A stretch of DNA of 64,000 bases from Virgibacillus indicus. GTDB taxonomy: Bacteria > Bacillota > Bacilli > Bacillales > Amphibacillaceae. The stretch spans positions 1 through 64,000 of the forward strand of contig NZ_NPMS01000012.1 of NCBI RefSeq assembly GCF_002266285.1, written 5' to 3'. Made by a program: the position numbers and the translations under genes. Each line of letters begins with the position of its first letter. The stretch's first letter is position 1. The notes beneath the pieces are model-generated. The model ran no database searches. It worked only from the letters and a program-made list of their open reading frames with translations, and was not told where the DNA came from. This document shows positions 53,285-61,172 of the stretch, piece by piece.

Positions 53285-54691
53285 CTACTGATCATTCTTC
53301 TTATCCCTTGCATCCTGTATCTTTTCATTTCCTTCATCCACATAGTCACTCCATTCGTCGTTGCCGCTCTTAACACTTTCACTCCACAATTCATTTCCAA
53401 TATCAACCGCATAGCTCCACTTCTCATTTGCATAATCCACAATTGGAGAGAAGGTTTTCCGAGCAGGGTGATCATAATCATCGAAACGATCTTCCAGGTA
53501 TTCCTGAGCAGCTTTTAATCGTTCTTTTTCCTGTCTGCTTTTATCCTTCATGCTTTCTTTTGTTTCTCTTGCCAGAGCTTTCTTTTCTTCCTTAATTTCT
53601 CTGGACTGCTTTTTTCCTTCTTCCTTCCACTCTCTCCATTCCTTTTCCAACTGTTCGTATTGCTCTCTCATATAATCTTTTAATTGTGTTTCTGATCCTA
53701 CATAAACGAATTCACCATTGCCGGCAGTTGCTACATCTTTTAAAAGCTTTTGCCCTTCATTATCCACATCGAAGCCGATAATGTTTACAGCGGTCTGAAT
53801 ATCAGCATCTACCAGCTCACTGGCGGCTTTGACTGGGTCACCATCGCATGTCTCTATCCCATCACTGACGACATAGACAATTGATTCATCAGCTGATTCC
53901 GGAATATCTTCCTTCACCGTTTCTAGGCCTAGTGCAATTGGTGTCCATCCGGCTGGTTTTGCTTTGTTTAAAGCCGTTTTAAAAGTTTCTGCTTCATATT
54001 GATCATTATAAAAGCTTTCCGTGCTTTCACAAGACAATGCTTTATCTGCGTCGGACCCTGTTCCTTCATGTCCATATACCCTCAAAGAAATGGTTGCATT
54101 CTCAGGAATTTGTTCGGCAAACTCCGTAACGGCCTCCTGCGCTGCTTGCCATCTTGTTTTTCCGCTCGTCTCTGCTGCCATACTGCCGCTTGCATCGATT
54201 AGAATGGCATAGTGTGCCGTTTTCATTTCAGGCTGATTTATGCTGCCATCAGGGCTTGCTACGGAAGTTTCCACTTCTGAGTTAAAATTAACGAAAATTT
54301 CTACTTCTTCATGATAATCTTCTACAAGTAAATGAATCATTTCTTCGGTATATTGTTCTGTTGTAAGGTCTGCAGGCAATTTATCAAGCTCCGCCTGAAC
54401 AGCTGCCTCATCGTAATTATCACCACTATATGGACCAGGTTTACGCAGGAGTTCTTTCTCATAATCTGTTAAAGGACGAGCGGTGCCTGTTAGCTCGTAA
54501 TACTCAATTTCCTTAGGTTTGTATTCATTAGCTTCTGTCTTCGCCGCTACCTCCTCTTCAATGGATTCTTCCTCTGGTGCATCTGCTGTTTTTTCAGAAG
54601 CTGCCTCCGTTGTATCCTCTTTATCAGAAGAGCAAGCAGTCAATACAAAAAGCAACAGTACTAATACAATATATTTCCTATGTTTATTCAT
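53285..54691 (-). CDS. VWA-domain lipoprotein with C-terminal 11-residue repeats
   Basis: 468-residue secreted lipoprotein. A signal peptide with lipobox LTAC (Cys20) is followed by an acidic linker, then a von Willebrand A domain with the metal site DASGSM (Asp166, Ser168, Ser170), a threonine in GWTPIALGLE and SDGIETCDGD. Residues ~335-410 are a highly charged predicted coiled coil (rich in Lys, Glu and Arg). Residues 418-461 form four 11-residue repeats of the form V-D-x-G-N-E-x-W-S-x-x. Resembles the YwmC/YwmD type of Bacillus VWA proteins in its first half. Probably binds a ligand at the cell surface; function unknown. Confidence 0.85.
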   Translation of the reverse strand: MNKHRKYIVLVLLLFVLTACSSDKEDTTEAASEKTADAPEEESIEEEVAAKTEANEYKPKEIEYYELTGTARPLTDYEKELLRKPGPYSGDNYDEAAVQAELDKLPADLTTEQYTEEMIHLLVEDYHEEVEIFVNFNSEVETSVASPDGSINQPEMKTAHYAILIDASGSMAAETSGKTRWQAAQEAVTEFAEQIPENATISLRVYGHEGTGSDADKALSCESTESFYNDQYEAETFKTALNKAKPAGWTPIALGLETVKEDIPESADESIVYVVSDGIETCDGDPVKAASELVDADIQTAVNIIGFDVDNEGQKLLKDVATAGNGEFVYVGSETQLKDYMREQYEQLEKEWREWKEEGKKQSREIKEEKKALARETKESMKDKSRQEKERLKAAQEYLEDRFDDYDHPARKTFSPIVDYANEKWSYAVDIGNELWSESVKSGNDEWSDYVDEGNEKIQDARDKKNDQ

Positions 54692-54740
54692 GTAAGCTCT
54701 CTCCTTATTTCCTATGTATTTTTTAGTTTACCATGAGGAA

Positions 54741-54790
54741 ATACCTAATTCATCGGTATTAATAACTAAATTGTCAAAATTGGACAATTT
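54741..54790. promoter_or_regulatory. Divergent control region with operator-like palindrome
   Basis: Between the VWA gene (minus) and the acetyltransferase gene (plus) lies the inverted repeat AAATTGTC (54768-54775) / GACAATTT (54783-54790). On the minus strand GTTATT, 14 bases, AGGTAT (54741-54766) is a weak sigma-B-like promoter for the VWA gene. Which regulator binds is unknown. Confidence 0.45.
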
Positions 54791-54858
54791 TACTTACAAC
54801 AATTAATTTTTCATTTATCATGGTAGAAAGAGAACCTGTCTGTAAGGAGGATTTCACA

Positions 54859-56016
54859 TTGAAAAATATTAAAACACTAACCGAAGAAAATTATGATGCA
54901 ATTTTTTCTCTGTCCCAGTTTGCATTTCAATATGAATTGTCCGAGGAGGAAATGCATGATAAAAAAGAAGAGGTGAAGCGACATAAGGTTTGGGGCTGGA
55001 TGGATGGAGATAACCTCGCGGCCAAGCTGCATCTTATTCCATTGTCATGCTATATAAATGGTAAGATCTTTAACATGGGCGGAATCAGCGCAGTGGCTAC
55101 ATGGCCGGAGTACCGAAGACAGGGAATGGTAAAGGATCTGCTGCATCATTCATTAAAATACATGAAGGAAAATGGTCAAATCATTTCCTATCTTCATCCT
55201 TTTTCTTTTCGATTTTACCGTAAGTATGGCTGGGAACATGCTTTTAATGAATTGCAACTTACTCTTCCAATAAACAAGTTGAAAAAGAAATGGGATGCAA
55301 AGGGCTATGTAAGGCGCATACAGCCCGATGTTCCTTTACTCCATCATTTATATACCAATTATGCAAAGTCATTTAATGGCATGCTTGAACGTGACGAAAA
55401 ATGGTGGGAACAGCGAGTGTTAAACCGAAAACATCAGATTGCAGTTGCTTATAATGAACAGGATCAGGCAGAGGGCTATGTTTTATTTAAGGTAAAAGAT
55501 AATGTTGTGAAGATAACGGAATTGGTGCATAGCAATTTAAATGGGTGGAAGCTGCTGCTCGGATTTATCGCGAACCATGATTCCATGGCGGAAAAAGTTA
55601 AAATGGTGGTTCCGGAAAATGATAAACTATCACTTCTGCTGGACGAGCCACGATTTGAACAAAAACTGGAGCCGTATTTTATGGCACGAATTGTCGATGT
55701 ACAGAAGTTTCTGCAGGAATATCCATTTGCGGCTGATGAGAAATTTGCGGTCACCATTCTGGATGACTTCTTTCCGGAAAACAATGGAACCTACCAGGTC
55801 CGAGCAGAGACTGGAGTGAACAGTGTCAGCCACATTCAATCACATAAGGGGAATGGCATCCAATGTTCCATACAGGTTCTAACGGGAATGCTTCTGGGCT
55901 TTAAACGGCCAAACGATTACCATGAGCTTGAATTGCTTCAAGGAGATGAAGCGGCTGTCGTACAGCTTGAAAGGCTTATTCCAGAAAACCAAGCATTTTT
56001 CGCGGATTTTTTCTAA
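54859..56016 (+). CDS. Eis-like GNAT family N-acetyltransferase
   Basis: 385-residue protein of the Eis type: N-terminal GNAT domain with acetyl-CoA loop YRRQGMVKDLLHHSLKYM (about residues 88-105), a second degenerate GNAT domain, and a C-terminal sterol-carrier-like domain (about 290-385). Relatives acetylate aminoglycosides or protein lysines, but the natural substrate of Bacillus homologs is unknown. Start TTG 54859, after AAGGAGGATTTCACA; an in-frame ATG at 54820 has no binding site. Confidence 0.85.
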   Translation: MKNIKTLTEENYDAIFSLSQFAFQYELSEEEMHDKKEEVKRHKVWGWMDGDNLAAKLHLIPLSCYINGKIFNMGGISAVATWPEYRRQGMVKDLLHHSLKYMKENGQIISYLHPFSFRFYRKYGWEHAFNELQLTLPINKLKKKWDAKGYVRRIQPDVPLLHHLYTNYAKSFNGMLERDEKWWEQRVLNRKHQIAVAYNEQDQAEGYVLFKVKDNVVKITELVHSNLNGWKLLLGFIANHDSMAEKVKMVVPENDKLSLLLDEPRFEQKLEPYFMARIVDVQKFLQEYPFAADEKFAVTILDDFFPENNGTYQVRAETGVNSVSHIQSHKGNGIQCSIQVLTGMLLGFKRPNDYHELELLQGDEAAVVQLERLIPENQAFFADFF

Positions 56017-56140
56017 AATCTGCGAGAATCCTATTAGACATAATTAACTATTATGCAAAAAGTGATAGAATTATATCAATTTATACGTTAAAATTAATGC
56101 AACCTGAAATACGACCTAAAAAAGGAATGTAATCGAAAAT

Positions 56141-56815
56141 ATGACATATTACGTTAATGTATTTAGAATGCTTTTTTCCCTGGATGACCATCTGTTTCGG
56201 ATACATAAGGCAGAAAAGATACATAAATTATGGAAAGCTACTGTCTTACTTATCCTTTTATGTATTGTAGTATATACCTGGATGGCAATGCTTGGAATCG
56301 GTACAGATATGATTTCATCAACAGCAGTACAGGGAGGTCAACTGGAGTATGAGCAAAGTAAGTTCTGGTTTATTATTGGACGAATGGTCTATGCGATTGT
56401 GTTTGCCTGTATTATTTTATTTCTGCCATCATTGCTTTTTTATTTATTGACAGGCATACCTTATCGAAAATTGCTGATCATGCAGCAGCTTGTCTTATTC
56501 GTGATGCTGATCGAGCGAATCATCTGGATTCCGCTGGTTACTTTAAATGGGCTTGACTGGTATGTTTCGCCATTATCATTTGGAATTATAGCCTCCTATT
56601 TGACAGAAGTTTCATGGGCTATCTACTTTTTCGGAGCAATTTCGCTATTTCAATTATGGATTATTTGGTTCCAGGTAAAATACTTGAACGGATTCTCATC
56701 CATTAGGAAACGCTGGATCTGGATTAATGTAATTGGTTTGCACATTTTATTCTGGTGTGTTGCCGCGTTGCTTGCCTATGCTGATACATACATCGTAAGT
56801 GGGTGGTTTGCATGA
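56141..56815 (+). CDS. Yip1-like integral membrane protein
   Basis: 224-residue membrane protein with five predicted helices (about residues 31-50, 80-105, 113-135, 150-175, 195-215), resembling the Yip1/YknW type. Its end overlaps the next gene as ATGA, so the two are translationally coupled. In B. subtilis YknW (Yip1-like) and YknX (adaptor) act with the ABC transporter YknYZ; here only the first two types are present. Function inferred from this analogy. Confidence 0.7.
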   Translation: MTYYVNVFRMLFSLDDHLFRIHKAEKIHKLWKATVLLILLCIVVYTWMAMLGIGTDMISSTAVQGGQLEYEQSKFWFIIGRMVYAIVFACIILFLPSLLFYLLTGIPYRKLLIMQQLVLFVMLIERIIWIPLVTLNGLDWYVSPLSFGIIASYLTEVSWAIYFFGAISLFQLWIIWFQVKYLNGFSSIRKRWIWINVIGLHILFWCVAALLAYADTYIVSGWFA

Positions 56816-58053
56816 AGCTGAAAAAAATTATATTAGCAGCAATTGCACTATTTATTGGAGTAAATGTTTTATTGGTTTTTCTTGATGATGAAAATAAGAT
56901 TAATCGAACTTCCTATATCAAGGACTGGTCCGAGGCCTTTGAAACAGACATGGCTGATAAGCTTTTTAAAGAGGGCGTCCTGGCATATGCAGAGAAGGAA
57001 CAGGTTTATTTTGATAAAACATTAGGAAGTTTTCAGGAATTTCTGATTGATGAAGGAAATGAAGTAAAGGTTGGGGACGAGCTGTATTCGTATACCGTGA
57101 CCAATTATTATGAAACCGAAGCTATGCTCATGCAGGAGATGGAAACATTAAGTGGCGAAATAACGGCAATCCAATCGGCAATTACACAGATGAATGGATA
57201 CAGGATTCCAAGTACGTCTACCTCGAGTTCAGCTCCATTTCAAGCAGATCTTTCAGAAGGGAACATTATTATTGAAAATCAGCAGGAACCGGTGGAAGCA
57301 GAAGTGATGAAGGAGCAGTACCTGATTGAAAAGGAAAAAGAATTGAATCAGAAAAATGCTCAGGTTGATAGCGTTCAGTCACAGCTGGATGAGCTTAGAG
57401 CAACAGGTAATACCATCACAGTTGAAAGTCCTTATGAGGGGATTGTAAAGGAAGTATCCACATCGCTGGATGATCCCATAATCACCATCGAAAGCACACA
57501 GCTATTTGCAGAAGGTGAGCTGACTGAACAAGAACGAACAGAAATAGAGCAGGGCATGAAAACAGAGGTAAGGGTAACAGAAAAGTCTCTCTTGGCTGAA
57601 GGTGCAGTTAATGATGTGAAGAATTCTCCTAAGGAAATCAGCGTAGAGGGAGAAAGTATTTATCCTTTCAATATTACATTTAATGAGGATGCAGAGCTTG
57701 AGGAGCTTCTTCCGGGCTATCATGCAGATTTAGCCATTACTAAAAAAGAGTCACAAGATGCAACAGTTCTCTTTGAGGATTCTGTTTTTACAGGAACTGT
57801 ATGGAAATTGACAAATGAAGGTAAACTATTGGCACAAGACGTTGAAACAGGGATTTATATGGATGAAATGCTGGAAATTACAAAAGGTGTCAACACAGGT
57901 GAATGGGTAGCAGAAGAATCTACACGCCAATTTAGAAATGGCGCAACATTTATAACACCATTGAAGCTGGACCAGAGCACCTGGAATGATGTGGTTACAG
58001 CTGTACCACCAGACTGGGACATGGACCTTCTGATTGGGATTGTATCAAGATAA
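56812..58053 (+). CDS. HlyD/RND-type efflux adaptor-like membrane fusion protein
   Basis: 413-residue protein with one N-terminal membrane helix (residues ~4-22), a biotinyl-lipoyl-like half motif split by a coiled coil (LIDEGNEVKVGDELYSY before; TVESPYEGIVKEVSTSLDDP after), a coiled-coil hairpin around residues 110-205 with a low-complexity STSTSSSA insert, and a C-terminal beta domain (TGVNTGEW-like KGVNTGEW). This is the plan of efflux adaptors such as YknX/MacA. No transporter gene adjoins it. ATG 56812 overlaps the previous stop. Confidence 0.78.
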   Translation: MKLKKIILAAIALFIGVNVLLVFLDDENKINRTSYIKDWSEAFETDMADKLFKEGVLAYAEKEQVYFDKTLGSFQEFLIDEGNEVKVGDELYSYTVTNYYETEAMLMQEMETLSGEITAIQSAITQMNGYRIPSTSTSSSAPFQADLSEGNIIIENQQEPVEAEVMKEQYLIEKEKELNQKNAQVDSVQSQLDELRATGNTITVESPYEGIVKEVSTSLDDPIITIESTQLFAEGELTEQERTEIEQGMKTEVRVTEKSLLAEGAVNDVKNSPKEISVEGESIYPFNITFNEDAELEELLPGYHADLAITKKESQDATVLFEDSVFTGTVWKLTNEGKLLAQDVETGIYMDEMLEITKGVNTGEWVAEESTRQFRNGATFITPLKLDQSTWNDVVTAVPPDWDMDLLIGIVSR

Positions 58054-58106
58054 GAGCGAAATCAGCTTTTCAGGGTTGATTCCGCTGCAAATTCTCCATC
58101 ACGTAA

Positions 58107-58916
58107 TTATGCTCGGTGAAATAAAACATTGGTTATCGCACCAATCATTAAGATTAAGCCGGTTAAAAAGAACCAGATCATCAGAATGATAATTCCGCCA
58201 AGGCTTCCGTATGTCGCTGAATAGCTTCCGAAATTACTGACATAGAAGGAAAAGCCCAGGGATATCAGCTGCCAGAGGATACTTGCAACAAGTGCTCCTG
58301 GAATGATGTGCTTAATTGGCAGATTTTTGTTCGGTGCAAAACGGTATAATATCATAAGCAATCCTGTCAGAATAATAATACTTACAGCCCAGCGCAATAC
58401 TTGAAACACAATGGACATGCTTTCGGAAAGTCCGAGAAATGATTTTAGAAATCCGAGGATTACATTGCCAAAGACAGGCAAAAGAATAGCAACGACAAGT
58501 GCAATAATCATGCCAAAGGTTAATCCTAATGCGATCAGACGAACAACAATAAAATTACGCGTTTCTTCGACATCATACGCTTGATTGGAAGCCTGAATAA
58601 ATGCATTAATACCCGCAGAGGCAGACCAGAGGGCACCAATTATCCCGATAACCAGCATGCCGCCCTGTGGGGTTTCGACAATACTGATGATATTTTCCTC
58701 GAAAATCGATGCAATTTCACTTGGCAGGGCATTTTTCATAAAACCGACAGCATCTGCCGGATTAATATTAAAATAAGGGATTAGTGCAAAACAAACAACC
58801 AGAAGCGGAACGATAGAAAGCAGATAATAGTAGGCTTGTGCTGCAGCGAGCAGTGTTACGTTATCTTCCTTGAATTTTGTCATAAAGTCTTTTCCAAATG
58901 ATTTAAATTTCGACAT
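58107..58916 (-). CDS. YihY/BrkB family membrane protein
   Basis: 269-residue protein with six predicted membrane helices. Family signatures: TLLAAAQAYYYLLSIVPLL, SASAGINAFIQASNQAYDV, and GSYSATYGSLGGIIILMIWF near the end. Once called ribonuclease BN by error; real function unknown. It faces the downstream side of the adaptor gene (convergent) and is divergent from the DUF948 operon. GGAGGAACG site. Confidence 0.93.
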   Translation of the reverse strand: MSKFKSFGKDFMTKFKEDNVTLLAAAQAYYYLLSIVPLLVVCFALIPYFNINPADAVGFMKNALPSEIASIFEENIISIVETPQGGMLVIGIIGALWSASAGINAFIQASNQAYDVEETRNFIVVRLIALGLTFGMIIALVVAILLPVFGNVILGFLKSFLGLSESMSIVFQVLRWAVSIIILTGLLMILYRFAPNKNLPIKHIIPGALVASILWQLISLGFSFYVSNFGSYSATYGSLGGIIILMIWFFLTGLILMIGAITNVLFHRA

Positions 58917-58991
58917 ATTCGTTCCTCCAAAAAAGTGTTATTACCTTTTTGTACCCGTAATCTTCGGGATTCAATCGGTAAAAACGTCAGA

Positions 58992-59017
58992 GTTTTATTT
59001 GCAGGGACTAGTGGTAT
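58992..59017 (+). promoter_or_regulatory. Sigma-B-type promoter of the DUF948/YtxH operon
   Basis: GTTTTA (58992-58997), 14-base spacer, TGGTAT (59012-59017), near the sigma-B consensus GTTTAA-N12-15-GGGTAT. TATAAT overlaps at 59015-59020, so a sigma-A reading is possible, but no -35 is seen for it. The B. subtilis ytxGHJ operon with the same gene types is a known general-stress operon. Confidence 0.65.
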
Positions 59018-59045
59018 AATTCCTTAATAAGGAGGTTTATTGATA

Positions 59046-59522
59046 ATGGGATTCTTTTACTTAATTTGTTTATTATTGGCAATCGCATTTGCAATTGTAG
59101 TTATTTATGCAGCAGTTTTATTGAAACGAGTTTCTGATACATTAGAGACCCTTGGAAAATCATTGGGAGAAGTGGAAACGAAACTAAAACATATTACTCC
59201 TGAAATAAGACAAACCATTCAAGAAACGGATAAACTTGTTGATGATGTAAGTGAAAAATTGAAAGCAACAGACAGCCTTGTAGATACAATGGAAAACATG
59301 GGCACTTCCGTTAATTCCATCAATTATGTTTACGGTGAACATTCAAAACATCTTTCGGAGCAGGACTTTGACCGAAAAATGAAACCGTTTGTTGAAGGAT
59401 TAAAGTGGGGTGAAGCGGCATTTCTCCTCTATTCCAAATGGAAAAAGAAAAAAACGAAAGAAAAAAATGAAGTAATGGTCCAGGACGAAAACACAAACAT
59501 CGTACCATTTAAACAATCTTAA
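59046..59522 (+). CDS. DUF948 domain protein (YtxG-like)
   Basis: 158-residue protein: one N-terminal membrane helix (about 2-24), then a long amphipathic helix rich in Lys, Glu and Thr (about 30-95) typical of DUF948, then a polar tail. Probable general-stress protein by analogy with YtxG; biochemical role unknown. ATG 59046, nine bases after GGAGGT. First gene of a three-gene operon. Confidence 0.85.
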   Translation: MGFFYLICLLLAIAFAIVVIYAAVLLKRVSDTLETLGKSLGEVETKLKHITPEIRQTIQETDKLVDDVSEKLKATDSLVDTMENMGTSVNSINYVYGEHSKHLSEQDFDRKMKPFVEGLKWGEAAFLLYSKWKKKKTKEKNEVMVQDENTNIVPFKQS

Positions 59523-59537
59523 GAGAGAGGGATAAAC

Positions 59538-59999
59538 ATGGATTTAACTGGAATTGGTGTAATACTTATCGGTGTGGCAGTTTTAATCATTGCAATCTTT
59601 ATCGCCCATACCTTAAATAACTTAGCAGGTGTACTGCGGGGTGTTGAAAAAACAGTAGACAGACTGCCCGATCAGCTTGATGATGTTTTTAAGGAAACAG
59701 GTGAGCTAATCGGGGAAAGCAATCATTCACTGCGCGATGTGAATGATAAGCTGAAACAGCTGAGCCCATTATTTTATATTGCCGGCGACGTTGGAAATGT
59801 AACAAGGAAATTTTCCTCATCATTAGTGGATGTTACAGAAACACTTAAAAAGAAAACAAATGACAGCAAGGAAGTTACCAAAGAAAACAGTCTTGGCGGT
59901 TTATACGGATCCTTCGCACTTACCTACTACATGATGAGAAAACGCAAACAGGCAAAAGCAGAAACAGAAGGAGCCTCATCCAATGAACAACAAAAGTAG
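59538..59999 (+). CDS. DUF948 domain protein, paralog 1
   Basis: 153-residue protein with an N-terminal membrane helix (about 4-25) and a DUF948-like helix. Blocks QLSPLFYIAGDVGNVT and SSSLVDVTET ... LGGLYGSFALTYY are shared with the minus-strand gene at 60.55-61.00 kb. Followed by and overlapping a YtxH-like gene by 17 bases. Function unknown. Confidence 0.83.
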   Translation: MDLTGIGVILIGVAVLIIAIFIAHTLNNLAGVLRGVEKTVDRLPDQLDDVFKETGELIGESNHSLRDVNDKLKQLSPLFYIAGDVGNVTRKFSSSLVDVTETLKKKTNDSKEVTKENSLGGLYGSFALTYYMMRKRKQAKAETEGASSNEQQK

Positions 60000-60207
60000 T
60001 TATACAATGATAGCCGGTGCATTGGGCGGTGTGACGCTTGGCTGGTTCTTCCGAAGCTTCAACCATAAGCGAAAACAGCTGGAAGGCTACGAATCCTTCC
60101 TAGATAAAGCAAAGAATCTTGAGAAAAAGATTTATGAAGACGGAAAGAAACGTGCAGATCAGATTGACGGGATTAAGCAGGAAGTAAATCAAAAGATAAG
60201 TCAGTGA
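59983..60207 (+). CDS. YtxH-like small membrane protein
   Basis: 74-residue protein: MNNKSSYTMIAGALGGVTLG is a glycine-rich membrane helix typical of YtxH proteins, followed by a charged helical tail. YtxH partners DUF948 proteins in the stress operons of Bacillus. No enzymatic motif. Third gene of the operon; a terminator follows. Confidence 0.75.
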   Translation: MNNKSSYTMIAGALGGVTLGWFFRSFNHKRKQLEGYESFLDKAKNLEKKIYEDGKKRADQIDGIKQEVNQKISQ

Positions 60208-60212
60208 CAGCA

Positions 60213-60252
60213 GCACACGAATTTTTCTGGAAGGAAAAGCTCGTGTGTTTTT
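60213..60252 (+). terminator. Terminator of the DUF948/YtxH operon
   Basis: CACACGA (60214-60220) / TCGTGTG (60241-60247) with further TTTTC/GAAAA pairing inside, followed by five T. Confidence 0.85.
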
Positions 60253-60514
60253 AGTTTTGGGTGATGGAGCAAGGTTATGGGCGCAAATTGCTGGTATGTA
60301 GCATAAAACGTTATGTAGCGTGGTCCAATGTGACATCTTTAGCTGGAATGTAGGTTGAAAGGTAACGTAGAGAGTACTTATGTGCCTGTTCCAGGTGATG
60401 AAGAGCATAAAACGTCATGTACTTGCTTTTATGCACCCTTTCTACCTGATAAAGAAGTAAGAAACTTCCCACATAGCACACTCCGCATGCACCTGAACCA
60501 TCATTCTCATCCTG
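60249..60514. repeat. Degenerate 52-bp repeats between convergent genes
   Basis: GCATAAAACGTTATGTA (60301-60317) recurs as GCATAAAACGTCATGTA (60405-60421), 104 bases or two 52-bp periods apart. A diverged middle unit starts at 60353 and partial ones at 60249 and 60457. Each has an ATGTG/ATGGG/ATGCA block about 25 bases into the unit. No coding frame. The block TAGAGAG-TACT-TATGTG (60368 region) resembles TAGAGAG-n6-TATGTG on the minus strand of the 6.07-6.28 kb array. Confidence 0.65.
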
Positions 60515-60548
60515 TAAAAAAAGAATGAGCTCACAATAAGCCCATTCC
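60515..60548 (-). terminator. Terminator of the minus-strand DUF948 gene
   Basis: On the minus strand GAATGGGC (complement of 60540-60547) pairs with GCTCATTC (complement of 60523-60530), then seven T. Directly downstream of the gene ending at 60553. Confidence 0.85.
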
Positions 60549-60552
60549 CTGT

Positions 60553-61002
60553 CTAATTCACATCAATTACGTTCTTCTCTTTATTAAATTCCCTGCTTTT
60601 CTGAAAAATAAAGTACCCCAATGTCAATGCACCATACAATCCTTCCAGATTTTTGCGGTGGGTAAAATCATTTGCAGCCTCTGTCTTGGTTTCCATTTTC
60701 GTAACTGCTTCAACCATGGAAGACGATAAATGATTTGTTGCTCTTCCTGCATCGCCGACAATGTAAAATAATGGACTCAATTCTTTTATCTGAGTATTAA
60801 TTTGCTGGAGCGTTTCTGTTCCAGAACTGATTGCCTTTTTCGCTTCAGAAGTAATTTCTTCCACCGTATCAGGCAATTCACTCGTTGTTTTTTGCAGGTT
60901 ATCAAATACTTCTGCAAGTTTTGTCAGTGGTTTTATAAGTAAAAAAACAAGTACTAAAAGTGCAACGCCAATTACCAAAACCCCTATACCTAACCAATCC
61001 AT
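60553..61002 (-). CDS. DUF948 domain protein, paralog 2
   Basis: 149-residue single-span membrane protein with the same plan as the gene at 59.5-60.0 kb: N-terminal WLGIGVLVIGVALLVLVFLL, a helical middle, then KELSPLFYIVGDAGRATNHL, SSSMVEAVTK and LEGLYGALTLGYFIF. Clearly a paralog in inverted orientation, with its own sigma-B-type promoter and terminator. Function unknown. Confidence 0.83.
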   Translation of the reverse strand: MDWLGIGVLVIGVALLVLVFLLIKPLTKLAEVFDNLQKTTSELPDTVEEITSEAKKAISSGTETLQQINTQIKELSPLFYIVGDAGRATNHLSSSMVEAVTKMETKTEAANDFTHRKNLEGLYGALTLGYFIFQKSREFNKEKNVIDVN

Positions 61003-61041
61003 TCCTGTCTCCCCTTTCTGATATTCTTATTTCTTTTAATC

Positions 61042-61067
61042 ATACCACTTCATCAAAATAAGTAAAC
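61042..61067 (-). promoter_or_regulatory. Sigma-B-type promoter of DUF948 paralog 2
   Basis: On the minus strand GTTTAC (complement of 61062-61067), 14-base spacer, TGGTAT (complement of 61042-61047). It has the same spacer and -10 as the promoter at 58992-59017 and a -35 close to the consensus GTTTAA. Confidence 0.7.
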
Positions 61068-61110
61068 GTTTCTTTATCTAGTATTGCACTATTTACATGA
61101 GGTATGTATT

Positions 61111-61140
61111 GTCATAAACCTGCAACTTGTCCCATAAAAT
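61111..61140 (+). promoter_or_regulatory. Sigma-E-type promoter of cwlD
   Basis: GTCATAAA (61111-61118), 14-base spacer, CATAAAAT (61133-61140), close to the B. subtilis sigma-E consensus (GTCATATT, CATACAAT). It lies 32 bases ahead of cwlD, which in B. subtilis is made in the mother cell under sigma-E. Confidence 0.65.
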
Positions 61141-61172
61141 AATGAAAGCAAGGATGATAAGGGGCGAGTGAG

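Noticed and set aside
55990..56030. Stem TCGCGGATTTT / AAAATCTGCGA at the end of the acetyltransferase gene as a terminator
   Set aside because: It overlaps the stop codon and no T run follows on either strand.
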